Assembly: GCA_037138595.1 (NCBI GenBank)
Contig: JBAXIB010000005.1
Span: forward strand, 67,005 to 131,004
DNA: 64,000 bases
Reading direction: 5' to 3'
Origin: UBA4742 sp037138595
Lineage (GTDB): Bacteria; Actinomycetota; Acidimicrobiia; Acidimicrobiales; Acidimicrobilacustridaceae
This document shows positions 55,729-63,816 of this stretch, one piece after another. The translations under genes were made by a program, and so were the position numbers. How positions within the stretch are numbered: the first letter of the stretch is position 1; each line of letters starts with the position of its first letter. The notes below the pieces were generated by a model, which worked only from the letters and a program-made list of their open reading frames with translations, was not told where the DNA came from and searched no databases.

Positions 55729-56580
55729 ATGACCTTTCCGTCCAGAAACCTCATCAGTTTGGACCAACTTCAGGCCGGTTTCGCAAGTGTCGCGTTCGGT
55801 CCCGAGTATGAAATGGCACCCGTGGTGCCTTGGGCTCTCGCTGCCGTCGCAGCGAGCGAGCCAAGCATGCAACAGCAGATGGCTCCAGCCTTACTTCGTC
55901 GCGTCCGCCGAATCATCAATTATCCCACCACCGATCGAATCCGGAATGTTGTAACCGAACTCGCGTATCGCCCATTGGTACGCGAACGACATTTAGGAAG
56001 CTGCTATTGGTCGCTGGGACAGGCCGCTCTGGGTATTCCGGGCGAAATTGGCCAGCGTGCCACCCGCCTTGCTGATCGTTTCATCGGTTTCCAGCCCCAC
56101 GATGGGGTGACGATCGCCATGATGGCCTGTGGTGCTGACGCACTACTCAAAGAAGATCCGTCATCGCTCGAAGCGAAAACGGTGCTCGACCGGTCCGCTC
56201 CTCGACTGCTGGGGCCAAGACCAGTTGCGGAATGGATTTGGCCCCTAGAAGCCCTTGACCCGCGTGATGCTGTATTGGCACATGCATTCATTGCCGCTGG
56301 CGAATGTCTCGATCACTGTTCGATGGTCCGAGCTGGCCTGCAGTTGCTCGATTGGCGGCTTCACCGAAATGGGATTTCGGGCGACCGAACCGCTGAATTA
56401 GCTACCAGTGTCGCCGCATGCACGCGCGCACAAACCGTGACCGGAGTCACCGAGTGGACTCATCGGGCCCAAGAGCTAGTGGAATCAACAACTGTTCCAA
56501 GCACCATGTCGCCAGGTGAGCTCTGTAACTGGTTCTTAGCGTTACGTCACATCGCCGAATTCAACGCGGTAGTCGCGTGA
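55729..56580 (+). CDS. Hypothetical helical protein
   Basis: A 283-residue soluble, almost entirely helical protein with an AGGAG site. Segments such as WIWPLEALDPRDAVLAHAFIAAGECL and VRAGLQLLDWRL resemble the alpha/alpha-toroid domain that follows glycosyltransferase domains in some actinobacterial proteins. The catalytic half is absent. It is divergent from the sensor kinase and convergent with the trpB2-like gene (one-base gap). Function unknown. Confidence 0.65.
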   Translation: MTFPSRNLISLDQLQAGFASVAFGPEYEMAPVVPWALAAVAASEPSMQQQMAPALLRRVRRIINYPTTDRIRNVVTELAYRPLVRERHLGSCYWSLGQAALGIPGEIGQRATRLADRFIGFQPHDGVTIAMMACGADALLKEDPSSLEAKTVLDRSAPRLLGPRPVAEWIWPLEALDPRDAVLAHAFIAAGECLDHCSMVRAGLQLLDWRLHRNGISGDRTAELATSVAACTRAQTVTGVTEWTHRAQELVESTTVPSTMSPGELCNWFLALRHIAEFNAVVA

Positions 56581-56581
56581 A

Positions 56582-57955
56582 TCAGTCAACCTGCGGAACG
56601 GTCGACAACGCGGCCAATAAACGCTCGTCGGTGACATCTTCGTCTGCCATGGCACCAGACAGGTACGCGTCGTAAGCCGCCAGGTCAAAGTGGCCGTGAC
56701 CACATAATGCGGTGAGGATTACCGTCTCCTCGCCCGTCTCTTTCGCTTTGAGCGCCTCGCGCACTGCGGCGGCGAGCGCATGAGTTGGTTCGGGAGCTGG
56801 GACGATTCCTTCAGTGCGGGCGAATTGGATAGCCGCGGCGAAACATTCCGACTGCGGCAATGCGATCGCTTCCATGAGACCCAACTCGTATATGTGCGAG
56901 ATCAGGGGGGACATCCCGTGATAGCGAAGCCCGCCCGCATGAATCGGGTCGGGCACAAAATCGTGCCCGAGGGTGTGCATCTTCATGAGCGGCGTCATGC
57001 CGGCGGCATCGCCAAAATCGTAGGCATACACACCGCGAGTAAGAGAAGGGCACGACGCTGGCTCGACTGCCCGAATAATCGGGTTCATGTTTCCAGCAAG
57101 TTTTTCGCGCAAGAACGGAAACGACAGGCCGGCAAAGTTTGAGCCGCCACCGGTGCAACCCACGATGACATCAGGGCCAGTCTCGCCCGCTTTCTTTAGT
57201 TGCAACAATGCCTCTTCGCCGATCACCGTTTGATGAAGCAGCACATGGTTCAACACGCTCCCGAGGGCATAGCGAATTTCTGGGTCTTGCGCCGCTACCT
57301 CGACCGCTTCCGAAATCGCGATGCCAAGCGATCCAGGATGATTCGGATCACTTTCGAGGTAGGCCTTGCCACACTCGGTCAACGCCGACGGCGACCGATG
57401 AACCACGCCACCAAATGTCTCGATCATCAGTCGGCGATACGGCTTTTGGTCATAGCTCGCCCCGACCTGCCAAACCTCACACTCAAGGTCGAACAGTGCA
57501 CACGCAAACGCCAATGCCGTACCCCACTGCCCGGCACCGGTTTCGGTCGTCAGTTTCTTCACCCCCGCTTTCGCGTTGTAATAGGCCTGAGGAACAGCGG
57601 TATTTGGCTTGTGGCTACCCGCAGGGCTAACGCCTTCGTACTTGTAATAGATACGCGCCGGGGTACCGAGAGCTGCCTCGAGGCGATGCGCTCGATACAG
57701 CGGCGATGGCCGCCACTGACGATAGACGTCAAGGACCGCGCCGGGAATTTCGATGTAACGATCCATGGAAACCTCTTGCATTATGAGGTCCATCGGGAAC
57801 AAGGGAGCGAAGTCATCAGGGCCTGCTGGCTGCAGCGTGCCAGGGTGAAGCGCCGGCGGAGGTGGACTCGGCAAGTCCGGCACGATGTTGTACCAAGTCG
57901 TTGGCATTTCCGACTCGTCAAGGCTGTATTTGTGCTGGCGAACTGATTCGTCCAT
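56582..57955 (-). CDS. TrpB2-type tryptophan synthase beta-like PLP enzyme
   Basis: A 457-residue fold type II PLP enzyme of the TrpB2 (TIGR01415) group. The PLP lysine is K116 in AGSHKPNTA, and the phosphate loop is CTGGGSNFAGL. It joins serine and indole to tryptophan, or deaminates serine, and TrpB2 enzymes usually act without TrpA. No trpA or other trp gene is near. The ATG at 57955 has a CAGGAG site; the longer open frame upstream is a shadow of the membrane-protein gene. It is the last gene of the Mau-like operon, 35 bases after the MauF-like gene. Confidence 0.9.
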   Translation of the reverse strand: MDESVRQHKYSLDESEMPTTWYNIVPDLPSPPPPALHPGTLQPAGPDDFAPLFPMDLIMQEVSMDRYIEIPGAVLDVYRQWRPSPLYRAHRLEAALGTPARIYYKYEGVSPAGSHKPNTAVPQAYYNAKAGVKKLTTETGAGQWGTALAFACALFDLECEVWQVGASYDQKPYRRLMIETFGGVVHRSPSALTECGKAYLESDPNHPGSLGIAISEAVEVAAQDPEIRYALGSVLNHVLLHQTVIGEEALLQLKKAGETGPDVIVGCTGGGSNFAGLSFPFLREKLAGNMNPIIRAVEPASCPSLTRGVYAYDFGDAAGMTPLMKMHTLGHDFVPDPIHAGGLRYHGMSPLISHIYELGLMEAIALPQSECFAAAIQFARTEGIVPAPEPTHALAAAVREALKAKETGEETVILTALCGHGHFDLAAYDAYLSGAMADEDVTDERLLAALSTVPQVD

Positions 57956-57990
57956 GGTCCGAGTCTCCTGATCGTGTTGGGCCACCAAAG

Positions 57991-58776
57991 CTAGCCAGCT
58001 ACCGCGACGCCCGCATCGCGAACCGGTCGGGTCGATGTCCGCCGTGCCATGGACACCATCACCACAACAACCACGAGCGATACCGCGGCGGCCACAACAC
58101 CCCACACCGCAGCAGCTGCGATGCAAGCTACAAGCAATTGCACCGCGATAACCGCAATTCTCACCGGCTCCGCTAATGCAGTGAAACGACGATGAAATGC
58201 CCGCAAACGAACAGGCGTGGTGATTCGAGCAGTTAGCAGAATGGCAAGTCCTCGAACGAGGCCGAAAAATCCGCAAATCGCTAACGCTACCAACGGCGAA
58301 GCGGTTAGCGCGGCGAGGACTACGACGAGGTACACCGCTGCGGTCATGATGTAAGTGGCGACGCCGACGCCGATTTGCCAGCCAAAACCGGCGCCATAGA
58401 CCCAGGCCCGGTAGCGGTCGAGCCACTGTTCGTTGACCTGCCGCGGATGGTTGGGAAACTGTCGCCCGACGACGTTGAGATCCGATCCAGCGGTAATCCA
58501 TGCTGCGACGGACGCCAAGCCCAGTGCCATGGCAACGGATGGACCAGCGACGCTGACAAGCGCAGCTAATGCCGCTGCGCCGAGACCAAGCGTCAGTCCT
58601 CCCATGACCGCACCCACGATGAACCACGCAGCGGTCACTGAGAATCGACGGCCCCGTCCGCGTTCGCCCATTGGTGTGATTGTCGACAACATCGACAGGC
58701 CACACGGTGACCACGTGGACCTCACCGCCGCCGCGATTGCGACAACGACTGCGAGTACAACGATCAGTTCACTCAT
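57991..58776 (-). CDS. MauF/CcdA-like membrane protein
   Basis: A 261-residue protein with six or seven membrane helices. The first helix ends in RSTWSPCGLSMLSTITP, the pattern of MauF and of CcdA/DsbD (SPCxLP-like), with C25. C168 lies in a later helix (AICGFFGLVRG), where CcdA has its second redox cysteine. MauF is needed for methylamine dehydrogenase maturation, probably moving thiol-redox power across the membrane. The neighbours include MauE-, MauD- and MauA-like genes on the same strand, which supports the assignment. Confidence 0.72.
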   Translation of the reverse strand: MSELIVVLAVVVAIAAAVRSTWSPCGLSMLSTITPMGERGRGRRFSVTAAWFIVGAVMGGLTLGLGAAALAALVSVAGPSVAMALGLASVAAWITAGSDLNVVGRQFPNHPRQVNEQWLDRYRAWVYGAGFGWQIGVGVATYIMTAAVYLVVVLAALTASPLVALAICGFFGLVRGLAILLTARITTPVRLRAFHRRFTALAEPVRIAVIAVQLLVACIAAAAVWGVVAAAVSLVVVVVMVSMARRTSTRPVRDAGVAVAG

Positions 58777-58839
58777 GAAGACTCCTCACCTCATGTAGGT
58801 CGTTCAGTTGGAAAGTGACGTTGGGGTTTTTGGCGCCAT

Positions 58840-59328
58840 TCATGTGATGGTGATTCCTCGAATGAGTTCGTTGATTAACGGCACGGTTCGGAACCGTCGG
58901 AGGTATGAACCGACGACGACATACAAACAAAAAGCACGTCCTTGCACCGTGAAGAACTTCTGACATCCGCCTTGTCCTTCAATGACCCGTTGCATGGACT
59001 GCGTCCCGAAATCATTTGCTGTCACCGTAGGTAAACCCGCCGAGGCAAACATGGGCTGGCCGACACTTTCGGGTCCGAACTCACACAGCACCACCAACAG
59101 GTCTTTGCGGCCCATGACCTCAACGGCACCTCCGCCATAATCGGCGACCTCAGTCGGCAAGGCAAAGTTCGCCGCGTGAACCACGGTGTAAAAACGGCCG
59201 CCGTTGGCCAACAGTCCGTCATTGAGTGCCCCGCCAGCCGGAGCGATGAGGTCGGGGCCCCGCTGAATGCGTCCTTCCCACCCAGCAGGCAAGTCAACTT
59301 GAATTCCCGATTGTGCAATCACAGTCAT
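58840..59328 (-). CDS. Hypothetical protein of the Mau-like operon
   Basis: A 162-residue protein without a signal peptide. It starts MTVIAQSGIQVDLPAGWEGRI, a pattern seen in the beta-sheet ligand-binding domains of small actinobacterial lipoproteins. Two cysteines occur late, in GQGGCQKFF and GRAFCLYVV. The start is only four bases after the stop of the MauD-like gene, so co-translation is likely. Not recognised. Confidence 0.65.
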   Translation of the reverse strand: MTVIAQSGIQVDLPAGWEGRIQRGPDLIAPAGGALNDGLLANGGRFYTVVHAANFALPTEVADYGGGAVEVMGRKDLLVVLCEFGPESVGQPMFASAGLPTVTANDFGTQSMQRVIEGQGGCQKFFTVQGRAFCLYVVVGSYLRRFRTVPLINELIRGITIT

Positions 59329-59332
59329 TGGC

Positions 59333-60133
59333 TCACGACCTCGACGTTCCAGGTTCGGAGGCTGGCTGCTGGTATAGGCGAGGGTCTCCAGGTTCGAAGC
59401 CTGCGGCGCGCAACTCCGCGTCGATCCGTTCAGCACGAGCCTCGCCGTTTTGACGAGCCGACTCCGCTCGGGGCCCGTTTGAGATGTTACGACCACGTTC
59501 AGCGGCCAAGCCCGCGTCTGCCAATGCTTGGTCCATCAGGTTGCGAACCTGATCCCAACTCGTCGCAGCGCCTTCGCCGACAACCCGATTCAAGGTGCCA
59601 TCAACCAAAATAAAATACGGCGCAACCGGCACTTCATAGTCAATCCACGTTTCGCTCGACAGCACCGTCTGAACTCGACGCGGAGCCAACTTGCGAATTG
59701 CCGATTCGCTCTCGGCATCAAGCCCCTTGGCGACAATGATGGCGCGCGCACCACCGGGGACTTCAAGTCGATCTGATTCAAGTTCATGCCAGAAATCCCG
59801 ACATGTCAGGCAGGAACTTGACAAAAAGGCCAGCAAGGTCAAACGGTCAGTTCCGGCGATGGCCACTGAAACTGCCTCGCCCGAAACGTCGATTCCAGAA
59901 ACGTCGAAGGCTCGAGTTTCATTGGAGCGAGGCTGCGGGACACCAGGAGGAGTTTCGAGTCGACCGTTCGGAGTGTGTCGATGCGGCGCATCGTTGTCAT
60001 CACTATCGGGATCAAGGTTGACGCCTAAGTCATGGAGTCCTCGAAGTATCTCGGCATGGCTCCGCAAGAGCCCTGCGACCAACACACCAAGAAACGCCAC
60101 TGCGAGCGCCAACATGGTGACCAAAACAGCCAT
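59333..60133 (-). CDS. Membrane-anchored thioredoxin-like protein (MauD-like)
   Basis: A 266-residue protein with one N-terminal membrane helix (residues 1-22) and a long polar linker. A thioredoxin-fold domain carries the redox pair SSSCLTC (C108, C111). IDYEVPVAPYFILVDG contains the cis-proline. The C-terminal 60 residues are charged and helical. MauD helps form the six disulfides of MauA in the periplasm. Here it overlaps the MauA-like gene by one base (TGATG), so the same client relation is likely. Confidence 0.8.
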   Translation of the reverse strand: MAVLVTMLALAVAFLGVLVAGLLRSHAEILRGLHDLGVNLDPDSDDNDAPHRHTPNGRLETPPGVPQPRSNETRAFDVSGIDVSGEAVSVAIAGTDRLTLLAFLSSSCLTCRDFWHELESDRLEVPGGARAIIVAKGLDAESESAIRKLAPRRVQTVLSSETWIDYEVPVAPYFILVDGTLNRVVGEGAATSWDQVRNLMDQALADAGLAAERGRNISNGPRAESARQNGEARAERIDAELRAAGFEPGDPRLYQQPASEPGTSRS

Positions 60134-61422
60134 CAGCGCGCCACCCCCGGCACACTGGCCAGTCCTGGTCCGAAGCGACCTACCAACGGTATGTCCGTTC
60201 GATCGCCAAAGGTGGTCTTGATGTCGGCCAACCCCGAGGTATTGGTCGACCGCAAGAACCAGGTCCAGTCGCGCACGATGCCGGGAGTGTCGATACCGCC
60301 ACCGCTCCAGTCGCCAACGATCGCGATGTCGCCAGGGTTACCGAATGCGAAATTCAGGTCCGCGTTTCCGCTGGTCAACTGATTTCGCAGATACCACATG
60401 CCGTTTCGAACAATGCCCACGCCGTCATGGGTCGCGTCGGCCTGCCACCGACCCACGATTGGATGGTCCCCCGGGTTGCCATAAGACAGTGTCGTCTCAG
60501 CGATTCCGGATGTGAGGGTGTTCCGCAAATACCAAACCCCATTGCGAACCACCCCAATCCCATCGATGCCATCGCCATCCCAGTCACCAACAACCGGTAT
60601 GTCGCCCGGATTGCCAAAGCTCAAGATGATGTCAGCTACGCCCGAGGTCAAGGTGTTACGCAGGTACCAAATCCCGTTTCTAAACACGCCAATTGAGTCA
60701 TGTCCGTCGCCGTTCCAATCGCCAACAATCGGTATGTCACCTGAAGTCCCATAAACAAATGAGTGACTTGCGGCCGATGCCATCAGTGTGTCCGCAAGGA
60801 ACCATCCGGCCGAACTAAGGCGGCCGGAACTTCGAGGCGAGGCGACTGGCGGCGCGACGTGCAGACACGCGGCATCATGAGAACCGGTCTTGTTATCGGT
60901 AAGCGCCGCAGTGGTGCATGTTGGGTCAAAAATCCATGGCGCAGTGCAGGTGACGACTCGACACATGATCGCGCCAACGACCGGTACCTCTTGATGGCAC
61001 TGGCCATAACGAAACTGGGTGCAGCACGCGGCTCGATTATTGCAATCGCCATTGGCACATCCACATGAGCAGGGGTTGTAGCCAGGTGCAACGTTGCAAT
61101 CGATGTAATAGCGGGGCCCGCCACAAAAATTGGAACCATCAGCTTTCCACCAACCACCGGCAATGGTTCCGCTTGGGCACGTATTGGTCCCGATAATCGT
61201 GCAACAAAACTCGGTGTATCCATCGCAGCACATCGATCCGCACGCACATGAGCTTCCACGGCAATTACAGGTCGCTGCGTAGGCCGATTGAGGCTTGAGC
61301 ACATATTGGATCGGGTTCGTGGCGATTGCCGCTCCCACCAACGTTGACCGTGCGAGAAACCCGCGACGATCGGTTACCCGCTCAAGCAATTTCGTCGATT
61401 GTTGCTGAAGCCACCCGCTCAT
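60133..61422 (-). CDS. Tat-exported Cys-rich MauA-like protein fused to five beta-propeller-like repeats
   Basis: A 429-residue protein. A twin-arginine signal (DRRGFLARST, R19-R20; end near AYA) leads into a 120-residue Cys-rich domain with more than 20 cysteines. CCDGYTEFCC, TNTCPSGTIAGGWWKADG and YYIDCN follow the layout of methylamine dehydrogenase light chain. Trp91/Trp92 correspond to the first TTQ tryptophan. At the likely second TTQ position the sequence reads YGQC rather than Trp-Cys, so the cofactor may not form. Residues 206-429 are five 45-46-residue units (GDIPIVGDWNGDG, then RNGIWYLRN). It overlaps both MauE- and MauD-like genes. Confidence 0.75.
   Translation of the reverse strand: MSGWLQQQSTKLLERVTDRRGFLARSTLVGAAIATNPIQYVLKPQSAYAATCNCRGSSCACGSMCCDGYTEFCCTIIGTNTCPSGTIAGGWWKADGSNFCGGPRYYIDCNVAPGYNPCSCGCANGDCNNRAACCTQFRYGQCHQEVPVVGAIMCRVVTCTAPWIFDPTCTTAALTDNKTGSHDAACLHVAPPVASPRSSGRLSSAGWFLADTLMASAASHSFVYGTSGDIPIVGDWNGDGHDSIGVFRNGIWYLRNTLTSGVADIILSFGNPGDIPVVGDWDGDGIDGIGVVRNGVWYLRNTLTSGIAETTLSYGNPGDHPIVGRWQADATHDGVGIVRNGMWYLRNQLTSGNADLNFAFGNPGDIAIVGDWSGGGIDTPGIVRDWTWFLRSTNTSGLADIKTTFGDRTDIPLVGRFGPGLASVPGVAR
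60136..60807 (-). repeat. Five 135-138-bp tandem coding repeats
   Basis: These encode residues 206-429 of the MauA-like protein. WYLR-type motifs recur at residues 207, 252, 297, 343 and 388. GDIPxVGxW motifs recur at about 229, 274, 319, 365 and 410. Two units keep DWNGDG or DWDGDG, a calcium-loop pattern of VCBS/FG-GAP repeats. Later units have lost those acids. Confidence 0.82.
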
Positions 61423-61964
61423 TTGATCCTGCCAGGGTTGTGAAGTTGGACTACTCGAATCGGCGAAACCATCGGCAACACCGTCATCACTATCACCATT
61501 AGGTAGACAGCGGTAGCCGTGACCACCGCAAACGGAACACCGGCAAGCGGCTGGTCCGAAAGTGTTTCAGCCAATGTGGGCAACCCGACAATCGCGCCGA
61601 TGATCGCGACCGTGGCTAACGCCACATTGACAACAAGATGTAGTCGAGATGGCGCCATGTCGATCTGCCCAAAACATCCGCACGACTGGATATCAGTTCC
61701 TGCCCTCAGGGCCAGTCCAACAACGAGCGCGAAGGCTACGTATGCGACGCCGACTAAAGCCAATAACAGCGAAGCACCGGTCATGGCGGCAGCGATCCCC
61801 AGCACGATCTCGGCAATGCCGAGCGATCGAACGAGCGCGAGCGAGTTCGGCAACTTGAGTGCACGCATTGCGCCCGAGGTTGGGGCTGGATTTTTGACCT
61901 TTAACCCGCCTGCGAGAACCAGCAGCGCACAACTAACCAGGGTGAGGCAAACCACGACGACCAC
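61419..61964 (-). CDS. MauE/DoxX-like membrane protein
   Basis: A 181-residue protein with four membrane helices. The SCGCFG motif (C95, C97) after the third helix region is characteristic of MauE, which helps make the disulfides of MauA. It is the first gene of the operon, uses a GTG start, and its stop overlaps the MauA-like start as ATGA. Confidence 0.82.
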   Translation of the reverse strand: MVVVVCLTLVSCALLVLAGGLKVKNPAPTSGAMRALKLPNSLALVRSLGIAEIVLGIAAAMTGASLLLALVGVAYVAFALVVGLALRAGTDIQSCGCFGQIDMAPSRLHLVVNVALATVAIIGAIVGLPTLAETLSDQPLAGVPFAVVTATAVYLMVIVMTVLPMVSPIRVVQLHNPGRIK

Positions 61965-62026
61965 ACTGCGAGCTTAGCAACTCGACTCGTAACTCATTCG
62001 CGACTCTGGCCACCCATTGACGCGAA

Positions 62027-62052
62027 TCAGGCGCCCATAAAAGGGCGCCTGA
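62027..62052 (-). terminator. Terminator of tRNA-Gly
   Basis: The 10-bp arms TCAGGCGCCC and GGGCGCCTGA pair perfectly around a 6-base loop, 14 bases after the tRNA 3' end. It also separates the tRNA from the MauE-like gene on the same strand. Confidence 0.75.
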
Positions 62053-62065
62053 CCTGCATTTCTGG

Positions 62066-62138
62066 AGCGGACGACGAGATTCGAACTCGCGACCCTCACC
62101 TTGGCAAGGTGATGCTCTACCAGCTGAGCCACGTCCGC
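62066..62138 (-). tRNA. tRNA-Gly (GCC)
   Basis: Acceptor GCGGACG pairs with CGTCCGC. The D-arm is GCTCAGCTGGTAGAGC, the anticodon stem CACCT/AGGTG-like with loop TTGCCAA (anticodon GCC), and the T-arm GCGAGTTCGAATCTCGT. The discriminator is U. CCA is not encoded. Confidence 0.96.
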
Positions 62139-62209
62139 AGGAAGCTGTAACCATACCAACTAAGGCCGGTGGTGCGAAAAGCGCCGTCTCAATTGCTTGA
62201 ATGGTTCGG

Positions 62210-62911
62210 TCAGAGCGCGGCTACCCTCGCTCTGACTTGATGCGCCATTTCCTGGGCGATCAATCGATCGGCAATTGTGCTGACCGACACCCGTTGGCCG
62301 TCGATGCCAAAGATCAGGGAGGCCGTCCGGTCATCTTGCCAGCCTTCAACAGCAAGCCCAGCCCCAAGCGGGACGAGTCGGATATCCGGGGCCCATTCGT
62401 GGTCGTTTACAAAGATGAGTCGCACATTCGTAAGCGCGACCAACCCATCGCGTCCTTGGTAATGGCCAGCGACCAATCCTTCCACTACCTCGACTGGATC
62501 GAGCAACGTCGACAACACCAGTAGCGCCGCTCGACAACTTCGCTGTGAAGCCGCCGAGAGTCGGATCACTTGAGCGTTTAGACCGTTCGGGTCGATAACT
62601 CCCGGCGAAGTTGGCGGCTCAGCCGGCAACGACATTGGTGCAACAACCGCTTCATCGAACTCAACGGCTGCTGGCGCCAGCGGAGGTGGTGGCGCCTGAA
62701 CCGGTGGTGGATGGACCCGACTTTGGCCGCCGAGAACTGGGGCTTGTGCCAAAGGTTGCGATGGCGGAGTCGACGGAGGTGGCGCAGGCGGTGCAGGCGG
62801 CGCGGGCAGCGGAGGAACCACGGCTAAAACGGTGAGGGCGATGCGCTCGCCGCACATCACACAGAACTTCGAACCGATCGGGTTGTCGGCACCGCAGACG
62901 TCACATGCCAT
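62210..62911 (-). CDS. Zinc-ribbon protein with Pro-rich linker and bacterial PH-like domain
   Basis: A 233-residue protein. The N-terminal zinc ribbon is CDVCGADNPIGSKFCVMCG. A Pro/Ala linker spans about residues 30-110. A C-terminal PH-like fold of the YokE type (GLVALTNVRLIFVNDHEWAPDIRLVPL) fills about 135-225. Such proteins are thought to bind partners or membranes, but the function is unknown. It is the last gene of a minus-strand group of small cytoplasmic proteins. Confidence 0.78.
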   Translation of the reverse strand: MACDVCGADNPIGSKFCVMCGERIALTVLAVVPPLPAPPAPPAPPPSTPPSQPLAQAPVLGGQSRVHPPPVQAPPPPLAPAAVEFDEAVVAPMSLPAEPPTSPGVIDPNGLNAQVIRLSAASQRSCRAALLVLSTLLDPVEVVEGLVAGHYQGRDGLVALTNVRLIFVNDHEWAPDIRLVPLGAGLAVEGWQDDRTASLIFGIDGQRVSVSTIADRLIAQEMAHQVRARVAAL

Positions 62912-62988
62912 TGCGAATCACCCTTGGTCAATCGACGGACACCAGCGGACCCAGCGAGCCGCGGCGCAGATTGTGAATCGAATCCGAT

Positions 62989-63579
62989 TCAGCCTGCGGC
63001 CAGTGCTCGGTCAATCAGTATTACCTCAGCAGCGGTCAACGGAAGCGCCAACGCTTCGGTTCGCCCCTTATCACTCATCTTTACCAAGGTCTTTTTGACC
63101 ACATCGACCGTCTTGTCATCGCCCAATCTTTCGGCGAGATCGACGAACTGCGTCTGCAAAAAAGTCAGGCAGAGGGCATCTTCGTGGGTCTGCGTGTCGT
63201 CGTCTGTTTTGATCTTTTCCTTGCGGATGATTCGCTGCACATGATCGATGACATCAACGTCATAGCCAGCCTCAACAAGTACCGAGGCGACCTCGTCCGC
63301 GTGCTGCGCCTTAAGGGAAGTCCTCCACCGCAAGTAACCAACTCGTCCATCAGGAAATTGATCCCGCGGAATCGACCAGCGACGCAGGTGATGAGCGCGG
63401 GCAGCCAACAGTTGTGCGTCGCTCGGGGCGGAATCAAGCTTCCATATCCACGCTGTCATCAATTCGGCGTGGGCTTGTTCCTTCGGACGTTCAACCCCGT
63501 CAACCATGATGACGTTTGGATCATCAGCGTTCATGGCATCGATTGCCGCAATGGCTAGGTCGAACCGGGCATCAGTCAT
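62989..63579 (-). CDS. DUF4202 domain protein
   Basis: A 196-residue helical protein of the DUF4202 family. It is recognised by NADDPNVIMVDGVERPKEQAHAELMTAW, then LAARAHHLRRWSIPRDQFPDGRVGYLRWRTSLKAQHAD. The His and Asp residues resemble an HD-domain metal site. Function unproven. Its ATG abuts the stop of the upstream small gene. Confidence 0.85.
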   Translation of the reverse strand: MTDARFDLAIAAIDAMNADDPNVIMVDGVERPKEQAHAELMTAWIWKLDSAPSDAQLLAARAHHLRRWSIPRDQFPDGRVGYLRWRTSLKAQHADEVASVLVEAGYDVDVIDHVQRIIRKEKIKTDDDTQTHEDALCLTFLQTQFVDLAERLGDDKTVDVVKKTLVKMSDKGRTEALALPLTAAEVILIDRALAAG

Positions 63580-63816
63580 TTAGGCGCCAGTTTGGTCACC
63601 CGATGGCCTCAGGTCGATCCGAAGAATCAAAATGCCGTCGTCGATAGAGGCTTCCGCATCGCCAATCATCGCGAAATCTTGGTAATCGACCTGTGCCTGC
63701 TTGATGAAGCGTGTCCGTTCCTCGCCACCGATTGGCGGGAGCGTTCGGCTCTTTACCGCGTTGGCGCGGTCTTTGAATCGTGCCACCATCGCCGCAAGAT
63801 CAAGTTGGTCATCCAT
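63580..63816 (-). CDS. Small hypothetical protein
   Basis: A 78-residue protein starting MDDQLDLAAMVARFKDRA. Its ATG overlaps the end of the upstream gene (ATGGATGA). In-frame ATGs at 63834 and upstream would lengthen the overlap. The C-terminal half (DYQDFAMIGDAEASIDDGILILRIDL) suggests a small alpha-beta domain. Not recognised. Confidence 0.62.
   Translation of the reverse strand: MDDQLDLAAMVARFKDRANAVKSRTLPPIGGEERTRFIKQAQVDYQDFAMIGDAEASIDDGILILRIDLRPSGDQTGA

Noticed and set aside
57956..58714. Long N-terminal extension of the TrpB2-like frame
   Set aside because: It lies antisense-free but out of frame within the MauF-like membrane gene on the same strand, and the ATG at 57955 has its own ribosome site and matches the family start.
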